NCBI GenBank assembly: GCA_947167315.1 | Contig: CAMVHP010000013.1 | Coordinates: 1-20,637, forward strand | Length of the DNA stretch: 20,637 nucleotides | Direction of reading: 5' to 3' | DNA from: RGIG8782 sp017475895 | GTDB lineage: Bacteria; Pseudomonadota; Alphaproteobacteria; Rickettsiales; UBA1997 | Shown here: positions 1-8,015 of the stretch, one piece after another | Numbering within the stretch: the stretch's first letter is position 1 | Layout: the number at the start of each line of letters is the position of its first letter | The notes under the pieces: model-generated | Seen by the model: only the letters and a program-made list of their open reading frames with translations | What the model was told of the DNA's origin: nothing | Database searches by the model: none | Made by a program: the position numbers and the translations under genes

Positions 1-1
1 T

Positions 2-727
2 ACTAAAACAAGTACCAGCGCACTTGCTGAGGAAACCTATTTAAAACTAGATGAATGTGCTAATAGTTATGTAAGTGGTACTCTCGTTTATCACTGCGAA
101 TACAATAACGATACAAATGCCTATGAGTGGCAACCAGTTTCTGGATATAGTGATGGAACGTGTGTTCCAACTAACTGTACTCCAGTTAAAGCAACAGAAA
201 AATCTGGGTTGTCCACAACAGCTTCTGTTTTTCTTATAACCAATGCTACCGGAAGTAGTAACGGTACTAAATATAGTAAAACAAGTACTACTGGACTTGC
301 TGAAGGAATCTATTTAAAGTTAAGTGAATGTGTTACGGGTTATAGCGTATCTGGTGGTGCACTTATTTATCAATGTGTAAAGAGTGGTGATAGTTATGAA
401 TGGCAACCAGTTTCCGGATATAGTAGCGGAACTTGTGTACTCAGCAACTGTACTGTAGCTAAAGCGGAAGAAAAATCAGGATTGTCCAAAACAGCTTGGT
501 ATTTCCGTATAACCAATGCTACCGGATCTACAAATGGTAATTTTTATGGTAAAACAGGTACTTCTGCATTTGCCAGAGGAACATATTTAAAATTATATAC
601 CTGTATCTCAGGCTATACGGTTGTCGGCACACTTATCTATCACTGTGAAAATGATAGTAGTACAGGTATTGATGAATGGCAACCGGTTTCCGGCTACACA
701 GATGGAACTTGTGTTAAGGATGAATAA
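2..727 (+). CDS. Tandem-repeat, Cys-containing secreted or surface-like protein (3' end only)
   Basis: The reading frame is open from base 2 and runs to a TAA at 725-727, so the gene starts upstream of the window; an internal ATG at 209 is not the real start. About 241 residues are visible, made of a repeated module of 91 residues. Each module contains a Y-L-K-L segment, a short Cys region, a Y-(H/Q)-C motif, the conserved EWQPVSGY, then GTCV and usually an NCT and a SGLS linker. There are about four Cys per full module, with many Ser, Thr, Gly and Asn, which fits an extracellular repeat protein with disulfides. No signal peptide, anchor or enzyme motif is in view. The last module ends after GTCVKDE without a membrane anchor. 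I do not recognise the family; adhesin or surface antigen is an inference from composition and repetition only. Confidence 0.75.
   Translation, partial: TKTSTSALAEETYLKLDECANSYVSGTLVYHCEYNNDTNAYEWQPVSGYSDGTCVPTNCTPVKATEKSGLSTTASVFLITNATGSSNGTKYSKTSTTGLAEGIYLKLSECVTGYSVSGGALIYQCVKSGDSYEWQPVSGYSSGTCVLSNCTVAKAEEKSGLSKTAWYFRITNATGSTNGNFYGKTGTSAFARGTYLKLYTCISGYTVVGTLIYHCENDSSTGIDEWQPVSGYTDGTCVKDE
23..727 (+). repeat. 273-bp direct tandem repeat array inside the coding region
   Basis: Equivalent landmarks (the codons for the L/F-A-x-x-x-x-Y-L-K-L segment) fall at 23, 296 and 569, an exact spacing of 273 bp (91 codons) each time. Nearly three units are visible and the array continues out of the left edge. 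Units are diverged at nucleotide level, so the array is older than a fresh duplication, but the length is strictly kept. Confidence 0.85.
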
Positions 728-830
728 AATTAACGTTTATTAAATTATTAATAACTTTAAAAAACGGTTCAACATAAACAACTATATATTTTTCCAGTTT
801 TGACTTAATTTTATGGCAAATAATTTACAA

Positions 831-860
831 TAAAAAATCCACCATCGCCGGATGGTGGAT
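831..860 (-). terminator. Intrinsic terminator of the groES-groEL operon
   Basis: A perfect 10-bp stem (ATCCACCATC / GATGGTGGAT, 837-846 and 851-860) closes a 4-base loop. Read on the minus strand the stem is followed by a run of six T. It lies about 30 bases past the groEL stop. On the plus strand there is no T run after the stem, so it is not a good terminator for the repeat protein gene. Confidence 0.85.
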
Positions 861-889
861 CTAAAGATAATTTATAATATATTAGATGA

Positions 890-2533
890 CTAGTAGTCCA
901 TTCCTCCCATGCCACCCATAGGATTACTTGAACCACAGTTACATTTATCATCTTCCTTTAATTCAACAACGGCACATTCCGTGGTTAGCAGTAGACCTGA
1001 AACGGATGCAGCACCCTCAAGAGCTATTCTGGCAACTTTAGTTGGATCAACGATACCAAATTTTATCATATCACCATAAACTTCTTTTTGGGCATCAAAA
1101 CCGAAGTTTTTGTCATCATTTTCAATGATTTTATTAATGATTACTGAACCCTCAAGTCCTGCATTCTTAGCTATTTGTTTTGCTGGAGCCTGTAGAGCGT
1201 TGTAAACTATTTTGATTCCGGCTGTTTGTGATTCGTTGTCACCCTTAAGATCTTTTATTTTTTCAGCTATATGAACAAACGTAGCACCACCGCCGGCAAC
1301 TATACCTTCTTCTACAGCGGCTCTTGTGGCAGCTAAAGCATCTTCAACTCTGTCTTTCTTTTCCTTAACTTCAACTTCGGTTGAACCGCCAACTTTTAGC
1401 ACTGCAACACCGCCGGAAAGTTTTGCTAATCTTTCCTGTAGTTTTTCTTTATCATAGTCAGATGTTGTTGCTTCTATTTGTGTTTTAATGCTGTTGCATC
1501 TAGCTTCAACATCACTGGTGGTTCCAGCTCCGTCAACTATTGTTGTGTCGTCTTTTGTTATGACTATCTTTTTTGCTTTACCTAAATTAGTCAAGTCAAC
1601 ATTTTCCAGTTTTAAACCAACTTCTTCTGAAATCAGTTGTCCACCGGTTAAAACGGCTATATCCTCTAGCATTGCTTTTCTTCTGTCACCGAATCCTGGA
1701 GCTTTAACGGCGGAAACCTTTAGACCACCTCTTAGTTTATTAACCACAAGAGCGGCCAGTGCTTCACCTTCCACATCTTCAGCGATGATTAAAAGTGGTC
1801 TGCCACTTTGTGCTATGGCTTCCAAAACTTTAATTATTGGTTGTAGCGATGATATTTTTTTATCGTACAATAGAATGTATGGATTATCAAGAACTACATT
1901 CATCTTTTCTGTGTCTGTTATGAAATATGGGGATAGGTAACCTCTGTCAAAATTCATACCCTCTACAACTTCAACTTCAAACTCTAGACCTTTTGCCTCT
2001 TCAACGGTTATTGGGCTGTTTGATCCAACTTTTTCCATGGCGTCGGCAATTTTTTCACCTATCTCTTTGTCTCCGTTTGCGGATATTGTACCAACCTGCG
2101 CGATTTCCTCTTTTAGAGATATTTTTTTACTGGATGATCTTATTTCTTTTATGGATTCGCTAACTGCTTTGTCTATACCTCTCTTTATGTCCATTGGATT
2201 CATACCGGAAGCGATTGCCTTTATACCCTCCATGAAAATGGCTCTTGCTAAAACCGTTGATGTGGTTGTTCCGTCACCGGCTAAATCATTGGTTTTGCTT
2301 GCTACTTCTTTTATGGCTTGGGCACCTAAGTTTTCAAATTTATCTTTTAATTCAATTTCTTTTGCAACAGTTACACCGTCCTTTGTAATTCTTGGAGCGC
2401 CAAACGATTTCTCAATTATTACATTTCTTCCCTTTGGGCCCAGTGTTGCCTGAACTGCATCAGCCAAAACATTCACGCCTTTTAATATTCTTGCTCTAGC
2501 CTCTGTTCCAAAAATAATATCTTTTGCTGTCAT
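890..2533 (-). CDS. groEL: Chaperonin GroEL (60 kDa, Cpn60)
   Basis: This 547-residue protein is full length for GroEL. It forms the double-ring cytosolic ATPase that folds proteins under the GroES lid. Visible signatures are LGPKGRNV (31-38), the KDGVTVAKEI nucleotide-site segment (51-60) and GDGTTT (86-91). The family tail GGMGGM is present, ending in DY. The C-terminus has an uncommon Cys pair (KCNCG) just before the Gly-Met tail. A good Shine-Dalgarno (AGGAG) precedes the ATG and overlaps the end of groES, 11 bases away, so the pair is one operon. The stop is TAG. The sequence is alphaproteobacterial in style. Confidence 0.98.
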   Translation of the reverse strand: MTAKDIIFGTEARARILKGVNVLADAVQATLGPKGRNVIIEKSFGAPRITKDGVTVAKEIELKDKFENLGAQAIKEVASKTNDLAGDGTTTSTVLARAIFMEGIKAIASGMNPMDIKRGIDKAVSESIKEIRSSSKKISLKEEIAQVGTISANGDKEIGEKIADAMEKVGSNSPITVEEAKGLEFEVEVVEGMNFDRGYLSPYFITDTEKMNVVLDNPYILLYDKKISSLQPIIKVLEAIAQSGRPLLIIAEDVEGEALAALVVNKLRGGLKVSAVKAPGFGDRRKAMLEDIAVLTGGQLISEEVGLKLENVDLTNLGKAKKIVITKDDTTIVDGAGTTSDVEARCNSIKTQIEATTSDYDKEKLQERLAKLSGGVAVLKVGGSTEVEVKEKKDRVEDALAATRAAVEEGIVAGGGATFVHIAEKIKDLKGDNESQTAGIKIVYNALQAPAKQIAKNAGLEGSVIINKIIENDDKNFGFDAQKEVYGDMIKFGIVDPTKVARIALEGAASVSGLLLTTECAVVELKEDDKCNCGSSNPMGGMGGMDY

Positions 2534-2544
2534 AAACTACTCCT

Positions 2545-2835
2545 CTATTCTTCTATAATTGCTAAAATATCACTTTCTTTCATTATTAACAACTCTTCGT
2601 TGTTAACCTTTATTTCTGTTCCACCCCATTTTGTGAAAAATACCTTATCACCAGCTTTTAGCGTCATTGGAATAATATTTCCTTTTTCATCTCTAGCGCC
2701 ATCGCCAACGGAAACAACAGTTCCTTTTGATGGTTTTTCTTTTGATGTATCTGGGATTATAATGCCTCCGGATGTTTTTTCTTCGGCATCTTCACGTCTA
2801 ACTAAAACTCTATCTTGAATTGGTTTTAATTTCAT
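2545..2835 (-). CDS. groES: Co-chaperonin GroES (Cpn10)
   Basis: The 96-residue product is the normal size of the GroEL lid. It has the start MKLKPIQDRVLV, the mobile loop (EEKTSGGIIIPDT, about residues 18-30) that docks on GroEL, and the closing ILAIIEE strand. An upstream in-frame Met would add 24 residues rich in basic and aromatic amino acids, unlike the family, and would run through the promoter; the start at 2833-2835 is therefore chosen. The ribosome-binding site is weak. It is the first gene of the groES-groEL operon. Confidence 0.97.
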   Translation of the reverse strand: MKLKPIQDRVLVRREDAEEKTSGGIIIPDTSKEKPSKGTVVSVGDGARDEKGNIIPMTLKAGDKVFFTKWGGTEIKVNNEELLIMKESDILAIIEE

Positions 2836-2872
2836 ATTTCTACCGTTTATTAATATTTTAATAACCTGCTGA

Positions 2873-2903
2873 AATATATAATACCTTTTTTTGCGATTAC
2901 AAG
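2873..2903 (-). promoter_or_regulatory. Probable groES-groEL promoter, possibly heat-shock (sigma-32) type
   Basis: On the minus strand CTTG (2900-2903) is followed about 15-17 bases later by an AT-rich TATTATATA box (2875-2883), about 40 bases before the groES start. CTTG at -35 fits the alphaproteobacterial sigma-32 pattern, though a sigma-70 reading is also possible. I found no CIRCE element (TTAGCACTC-N9-GAGTGCTAA), so HrcA control is not indicated. Confidence 0.45.
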
Positions 2904-2921
2904 GCAAAATTATAAAAATTT

Positions 2922-3983
2922 TTATATTTCCATGTTCATGTATTTTAGTACATTTTGTAGTGTTTTGTTTGCCTCTTGTCTCACTCGCTCAATGCCGTTG
3001 TTTATGATATATTTTAAATATTCGGGCTTACCTTCAATTTCTTTTCTTTTATTTCTTATTGGAGTCAAAAAGCTGTCTGTTGTTTCAATTAACATGTCCT
3101 TTAGCATTTTGGCACCACCGTTTCCTATTTCGTTGGCTATATTTTCAGGACCTTTGCCTGACATCATGGATATTAATTTTATAAGATTCGATACTTCTGG
3201 TCGGTGTTCCGGATCGTAGGTTATGAATCTTTCGCTGTCTGTGGTTGCCTTTTTCACAACCTCTATAATTTCATCTCTTGTGGATTTTAACATTATGGCA
3301 TTGTGACGACTTTTACTCATCTTTTGTTTTCCGTCAAGTCCCATCAGGGATGGATTATTTGATAACAGAGCAACAGGTTCTTTGAATAAATCTTTACCGT
3401 TGCAAAATTTTGTATTAAATCGTCTGGCTATTAGTCTAGTTAATTCAATGTGTGGCAGTTGATCTTTGCCAACCGGTACAACATTTGCGTTAATGGATAG
3501 TATGTCGCAGGCTTGATGAACTGGATAAACGAGCATACCGGCGTTTATATTTTTAATGTTGGCACTTTGTATTTCTTCCTTTGTGGTGGGGTTTCGTTCC
3601 AGTTCCGATACGGACACAAGCGTTAAAAATGGTACTAATAATTGATTTAATTCTGGGATGTGACTGTGTGGAAAAATAAAATTTTTTCCATTATCAAAGT
3701 CTAGACCAACGGACATGTTGTCAATAACAAGTTCTTTGGTTAATTGTGATATTTTATCAAAACTATCGTGATCTGTTAAAACCTGTTGATTGGCAACTAA
3801 AATAAATAACTCAACCCCCTTTTTTTGTAGCTCTAATCTGTTTAGTAACGAGCCAAAATAGTGTCCCAAATGCAGAGTTCCGGTTGGTCGATCGCCGGTT
3901 AGAACTCTGTATCTGCTTGGATTGATGTCTATGTCTTTTTTTACCTCATTACTAATTTCTACAGATCTTTCAAATGTTTCCAT
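2922..3983 (-). CDS. trpS: Tryptophan-tRNA ligase
   Basis: This class Ic aminoacyl-tRNA synthetase charges tRNA-Trp. It shows the HIGH-type motif TGTLHLGH (34-41) and KMSKS (221-225), with GKDQLPH in between that binds tryptophan/adenylate in the family. The product is 353 residues from METFERS, slightly above the usual 330-350. A longer ORF begins 34 codons upstream, but that stretch is Lys-rich, overlaps the gyrA end and has no homology to TrpS; METFERS is preceded by AAAAGG at good spacing. The start lies 19 bases after the gyrA stop, so the two genes are probably co-transcribed. Confidence 0.96.
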   Translation of the reverse strand: METFERSVEISNEVKKDIDINPSRYRVLTGDRPTGTLHLGHYFGSLLNRLELQKKGVELFILVANQQVLTDHDSFDKISQLTKELVIDNMSVGLDFDNGKNFIFPHSHIPELNQLLVPFLTLVSVSELERNPTTKEEIQSANIKNINAGMLVYPVHQACDILSINANVVPVGKDQLPHIELTRLIARRFNTKFCNGKDLFKEPVALLSNNPSLMGLDGKQKMSKSRHNAIMLKSTRDEIIEVVKKATTDSERFITYDPEHRPEVSNLIKLISMMSGKGPENIANEIGNGGAKMLKDMLIETTDSFLTPIRNKRKEIEGKPEYLKYIINNGIERVRQEANKTLQNVLKYMNMEI

Positions 3984-4002
3984 AAATATAAACCTTTTGT
4001 TA

Positions 4003-6789
4003 TTATTTACTGTTATTGACCTCCGTTTCTGCAGCATTGCCATTTTCAGTGATTTCTTCGTTTTCTTCGTCGTTGGTTTTTTCACTTTCGGTTTTAGCTA
4101 TAGCTACAGATATTATTTTATCTTCGGTTCTCATAAGAGTTACGCCCTGTGTATTTCGTCCGGAAATTCTAATGTCTTTTACTTTTGTTCTTATAACAGT
4201 TCCTTTATCGGTCATCATTAGAACATCTTTATCGTCATCAACTCTGCTGCTGAAAATAACATTTCCGTTTCTCTTTGATGTTATTATATTTGTAATACCT
4301 ATACCACCCCTGTTTGTGGTTCTGTACTCGTAGGTCGATGTACTCTTACCGTAACCGTTTTCTGTTATGGTTAAAATGAATTCTTCATTTAGAGCGAGGT
4401 CTTTTATCTCCCTTTCGGTCAGCGTATCCAATAGATCCACGTTGATTTCTGGTATTTTAAAGTCATCAATATTTCCATTTTCAGAAATAATTTTTCTTAA
4501 CTCACTTTTTATTACTAATCTACTTACTACCGGAATTTTTAGATAAGCGTCTCGTTTTTCGAAATCTTCTATTTTACAATTTTTCAATATGGACATTGAA
4601 ACAACTTCATTTTTAGGTTCTAGCTTTATACCTCTAACACCGGACGAACTTCTGCTTTGGAATACCCTTAGTACTTCCAACGGGAACCTTATGCATTTAC
4701 CCATTTTTGACGATAGTAGAACATGGTCATCATTGTCGCATAGAGCAACCTGAACTAAAGCGTCGTTATCATCAAGTTTAATTGCTATTTTACCGTTCGA
4801 CTGTACGTTTTCAAAAGCATCCATCGAATTTCTTCTTATGTTTCCAAGTTTTGTAGCAAAAATTATATTTTTATTAATCCATTCCTCTTTATTACTACTC
4901 AACGGTAGGACAGTTGTTATTTTTTCATCTTTTTCCAGTGGTAACAGATTAACAATCGCTCTACCTTTTGAATTGTTGTTTCCCAATGGTAACTTATAGG
5001 TTTTTAATCTATATACTATACCTTTATTTGAGAAAAATAGAACTGGTGTATGTGTGTCGGCTATGAATATGTTCGAGGTTAAATCCTCATCATGTATGGA
5101 CATACCGATTTTTCCTTTACCACCTCTATTTTGTGCCTTATAGCTTGATAATGGTATTCTCTTTATATAGCCATTAACGGTTGTTATTATTACCATATCT
5201 TCTTTTGGTATTAAGTCTTCCACATCGAAATCACTTTCATCTTGAACTATTTGACTTCTTCTTTTTATTCCGAACGTTTCTTTAACATACAATAGTTCCT
5301 CTTTAATTATGCTCATCAATTTTTCATTATTCGATAAAATAAACAAATACTCTTTTATTCTGTCAGCAACTTCAGCTATTTCTGTGTCAATTTTATCGCT
5401 TTCTAGTCCGGTTAATTTTGCTAATCTCATATCAAGAATTGCTCTGGCCTGTTCCTCTGTGAAATGGAATTTTTCATTTTCAACTTTGTTTCTTTTATCC
5501 TCTATCAGATCAATTAAAGATATAATGGACTTGGCGGACCAAGCTTTGGACATCAGTTCATTTCTTGCCTCTGTTGTATCCTTTGATGTTTTTATTATTC
5601 TAATTATTTCATCTATGCTATCAACAGCAACCCTTAAACCAATTAATATGTGCGCCTTTTCTCTATCCTTCTGCAGTAAAAATTCCGTTCTTCTTGTTAC
5701 AACTTCTTTTCTAAATTCAGTAAACAGTTTTATAACGTCTAAAAGTCCCAAAAGTTCAGGTTTACCCTTATTTAGAGCAAGCATGTTTATGGAAAAATTA
5801 CTCTGCAGTGGCGTATAGGAGTATAATTGATTTAAAACAACTTCGCTCATAGCATCCTTCTTTAATTCAACCACAACCCTTATACCATCCTTATTGGATT
5901 CGTCTCTTAAATCACTTATTCCATCAATCTTTTTTTCTTTAACCAACTCGGCTATTCGTACAACCAGTTCTGCCTTATTAATGCCATATGGAACCGATTT
6001 TATTATTATGGATTCTCTACCTTTTTTCTCCTCAACAAAAGTTTCTCCTCTCATTACAACAACACCGCGACCGGTTTTTGCTGCCTGTAGATATCCGCCT
6101 TTACCTAAAATTAAACAATTTGTTGGAAAATCCGGTGCTGGTATTATGTTAACTAACTCTTCAACGGTAATGTCTTTATTGTCTATGTAGGCAATAACAC
6201 CGTCAATTACTTCACTTAAATTGTGTGGTGGTATACTTGTTGCCATACCAACAGCAATACCGGAGCTACCATTTACAAGTAAATTTGGGAATCTTGCTGG
6301 TAATATGCTTGGTTCTCTTTCATTTCCGTCATAGTTTGCCATAAAATTAACGGTATCTTTATCAAGATCGTTTGTTAATTCGTTGGTTATCTTTTCCATC
6401 CTTGCTTCCGTATACCTCATGGCAGCTGGTGGGTCATTATCTATTGAACCAAAGTTACCTTGACCGTTAATTAGCGTCATACCCATCGAAAAGTCCTGTG
6501 CCATTCTCACCAGTGCATCATATATGGAGCTATCACCGTGTGGGTGGTACTTACCCATAACATCACCGACTATTCTGGCACATTTCTTGAATGGTTTATT
6601 ATATTCGTAGCCGCTCTCATACATTGAATAAATTATTCTTCTATGAACCGGTTTTAATCCATCACAAACATCTGGAATTGCTCTTGATACGATTACACTC
6701 ATGGCATAATCTAGATATGATTTTTTCATTTCCTCGGAAATGTCAACATTCAACACTTCACCACTTTTGTATTCTGTTTCTTCTGTCAT
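4003..6789 (-). CDS. gyrA: DNA gyrase subunit A
   Basis: A 928-residue type IIA topoisomerase subunit that cuts and reseals DNA to introduce negative supercoils with GyrB. The catalytic Tyr is Tyr126 in AAMRYTEARM. The quinolone-determining region reads HGDSSIYDALV (84-94): Ser87 and Asp91, the equivalents of E. coli Ser83 and Asp87, are both present, so no classical quinolone-resistance change is seen. The C-terminal wrapping domain carries a GyrA box QNRGGKG (second residue N rather than the usual R), which separates it from ParC. The protein ends in an acidic Glu/Asn-rich tail. The ribosome-binding site is poor. Confidence 0.97.
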   Translation of the reverse strand: MTEETEYKSGEVLNVDISEEMKKSYLDYAMSVIVSRAIPDVCDGLKPVHRRIIYSMYESGYEYNKPFKKCARIVGDVMGKYHPHGDSSIYDALVRMAQDFSMGMTLINGQGNFGSIDNDPPAAMRYTEARMEKITNELTNDLDKDTVNFMANYDGNEREPSILPARFPNLLVNGSSGIAVGMATSIPPHNLSEVIDGVIAYIDNKDITVEELVNIIPAPDFPTNCLILGKGGYLQAAKTGRGVVVMRGETFVEEKKGRESIIIKSVPYGINKAELVVRIAELVKEKKIDGISDLRDESNKDGIRVVVELKKDAMSEVVLNQLYSYTPLQSNFSINMLALNKGKPELLGLLDVIKLFTEFRKEVVTRRTEFLLQKDREKAHILIGLRVAVDSIDEIIRIIKTSKDTTEARNELMSKAWSAKSIISLIDLIEDKRNKVENEKFHFTEEQARAILDMRLAKLTGLESDKIDTEIAEVADRIKEYLFILSNNEKLMSIIKEELLYVKETFGIKRRSQIVQDESDFDVEDLIPKEDMVIITTVNGYIKRIPLSSYKAQNRGGKGKIGMSIHDEDLTSNIFIADTHTPVLFFSNKGIVYRLKTYKLPLGNNNSKGRAIVNLLPLEKDEKITTVLPLSSNKEEWINKNIIFATKLGNIRRNSMDAFENVQSNGKIAIKLDDNDALVQVALCDNDDHVLLSSKMGKCIRFPLEVLRVFQSRSSSGVRGIKLEPKNEVVSMSILKNCKIEDFEKRDAYLKIPVVSRLVIKSELRKIISENGNIDDFKIPEINVDLLDTLTEREIKDLALNEEFILTITENGYGKSTSTYEYRTTNRGGIGITNIITSKRNGNVIFSSRVDDDKDVLMMTDKGTVIRTKVKDIRISGRNTQGVTLMRTEDKIISVAIAKTESEKTNDEENEEITENGNAAETEVNNSK

Positions 6790-6825
6790 TATTGCGTCTA
6801 CTATTTTATTAAATTACTGTAGTTT

Positions 6826-6853
6826 ATATTAAATTAAAATTATCTTTTTTCAA
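6826..6853 (-). promoter_or_regulatory. gyrA promoter (sigma-70 type)
   Basis: On the minus strand TTGAAA (6848-6853), a 16-base spacer and TAATAT (6826-6831) lie about 35 bases before the gyrA ATG. It is a near-consensus housekeeping promoter, with the same TTGAAA-N16 style seen before serS and tRNA-Thr in this window. Confidence 0.6.
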
Positions 6854-6951
6854 GTGAATAATTGCTATTATAATTTAAAATTGTGAAGAAATAAAGAAAT
6901 ATCATAATATGACATAACAACGCATAATCCATAAAATGTAAGATTTTTTAA

Positions 6952-6980
6952 TTGAAGTTTAGCATTTATGTTGCTAACAT
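6952..6980 (+). promoter_or_regulatory. Promoter of the hsdRMS operon
   Basis: TTGAAG (6952-6957), 17 bases, TAACAT (6975-6980), followed 19 bases later by the GGAGG ribosome-binding site at 7000-7004. The GGAGG is about 15 bases from the ATG at 7020, which is long; no other in-frame start lies closer. A matching promoter and leader occur before the DUF1643 gene at 13459. No inverted repeat or operator could be identified here. Confidence 0.5.
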
Positions 6981-7019
6981 ACACTTAACGATATATATTG
7001 GAGGTATTGGAAGTTTGGT

Positions 7020-8015
7020 ATGACACCAGAGCAAAAAGCAAGACTGAAGATTGATAACATGCTTAAAGATGCAGGCTGGGATATTGTAGATAGAATACAT
7101 TATAATCCAATCGTGTCAGCAGTTGCTATAGAAGAAGGATTACTCAAAGGTAATCTTGAAGCGGATTATCTGTTGTTTATAGAGGGTAAAGCAATAGGTG
7201 TTTTGGAGGCTAAGAGGGCTGAAAAACAATTAGATGATGTTGTTGCTGAACAAGCTGAAAACTATACACACAAACTATTAGATTGGTATCAAACTTGGCA
7301 AAAGCCATTACCATTGATATACCTGTCAAATGGTAATGAGTTAATGTATAAATGTACTGAAACAGATAATGAATACAAACCAATACAAAGGATGCATTCT
7401 CCAAGAGAAATTGCTAAAATACTAAAACTTCCTTCTTATTTCGCAGGATTGCCTGTGTTACAGAAAAAAGGTTTGAGAGACTGTCAATATGAAGCAATCA
7501 GTGAATTAGAAAAGAGTTTTAGACAAGGGTGTAATAAAGCACTGATGGTTTTAGCCACTGGTTCCGGTAAGACCTATGCAGCATGCACGGCTGCCTATAG
7601 ATTTCTTTCCTATACACCAGCAAAAAGGGTTTTATTTCTTGTAGACAGAAACAATTTGGGACTACAGGCCGAAGGTGAATTTAGTTCCTATAAACTTACG
7701 GAAACAGGTGATACATTTAGTTCAATTTACACAACAGAAAGATTACGGTCGCAAAATGTACCAACTGACGCCAATGTAATTATCTCAACAATACAGAGGC
7801 TATTTGCCACTATTACAGGACAAGAGATAGAAGATAGTGATGATGACGAAGATGTGGATTTTGATGATGTTACTGACGAAAAAGAAGTAGAATTAGGTGA
7901 GAACCTAAAACTTCCACCCAATTTCTTTGATTTTATCATTGTTGATGAATGCCATCGTTCAATATATGGAAAATGGAAGAAGGTATTAAATTTTACTTTT
8001 CTTCGGCAAGAATAA
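7020..8015 (+). CDS. hsdR: Type I restriction enzyme R subunit, N-terminal part (frameshifted)
   Basis: This is the nuclease and first motor half of HsdR, the ATP-driven DNA-translocating, DNA-cutting subunit. The HSDR_N PD-(D/E)XK nuclease site is readable as Asp49, then E-A-K at 63-65. The helicase part follows: RDCQYEAI (Q-motif area, 153-160), Walker A ATGSGKT (179-185) and DECH (309-312). An Asp/Glu-rich insert lies around residues 265-290. The frame leaves homology right after GKWKKVLN and stops nine codons later, while the continuation (FYFSSARIIGLTATP) is in the -1 frame, where the second ORF (7949-9733) carries it. A TTTT run at 7991-7994 is the likely indel site. Read as one gene, 7020-9733 would encode about 900 residues, normal for the family. 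As it stands this piece alone cannot translocate DNA. Confidence 0.88.
   Translation: MTPEQKARLKIDNMLKDAGWDIVDRIHYNPIVSAVAIEEGLLKGNLEADYLLFIEGKAIGVLEAKRAEKQLDDVVAEQAENYTHKLLDWYQTWQKPLPLIYLSNGNELMYKCTETDNEYKPIQRMHSPREIAKILKLPSYFAGLPVLQKKGLRDCQYEAISELEKSFRQGCNKALMVLATGSGKTYAACTAAYRFLSYTPAKRVLFLVDRNNLGLQAEGEFSSYKLTETGDTFSSIYTTERLRSQNVPTDANVIISTIQRLFATITGQEIEDSDDDEDVDFDDVTDEKEVELGENLKLPPNFFDFIIVDECHRSIYGKWKKVLNFTFLRQE

Noticed and set aside
1488..2453. Open frames opposite groEL, and similar ones opposite gyrA, serS and hsdR
   Set aside because: They mirror codon bias of the real genes on the other strand and have no ribosome-binding sites or recognisable motifs.
2836..2907. GroES extension of 24 residues
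   Set aside because: It runs through the likely promoter and gives a tail not found in GroES. MKLKPIQDRV is the family start.
2836..2921. CIRCE operator before groES
   Set aside because: No TTAGCACTC-N9-GAGTGCTAA or close variant is present.
3984..4085. Longer TrpS with 34 extra Lys-rich residues
   Set aside because: It overlaps the gyrA 3' end and has no family similarity. METFERS has its own ribosome-binding site.
6790..7019. Second copy of the tRNA-Glu 3' end as an attL/attR pair
   Set aside because: Scanning by eye found no match to bases 15033-15060 in this intergenic region; only AT-rich promoter sequence is seen.
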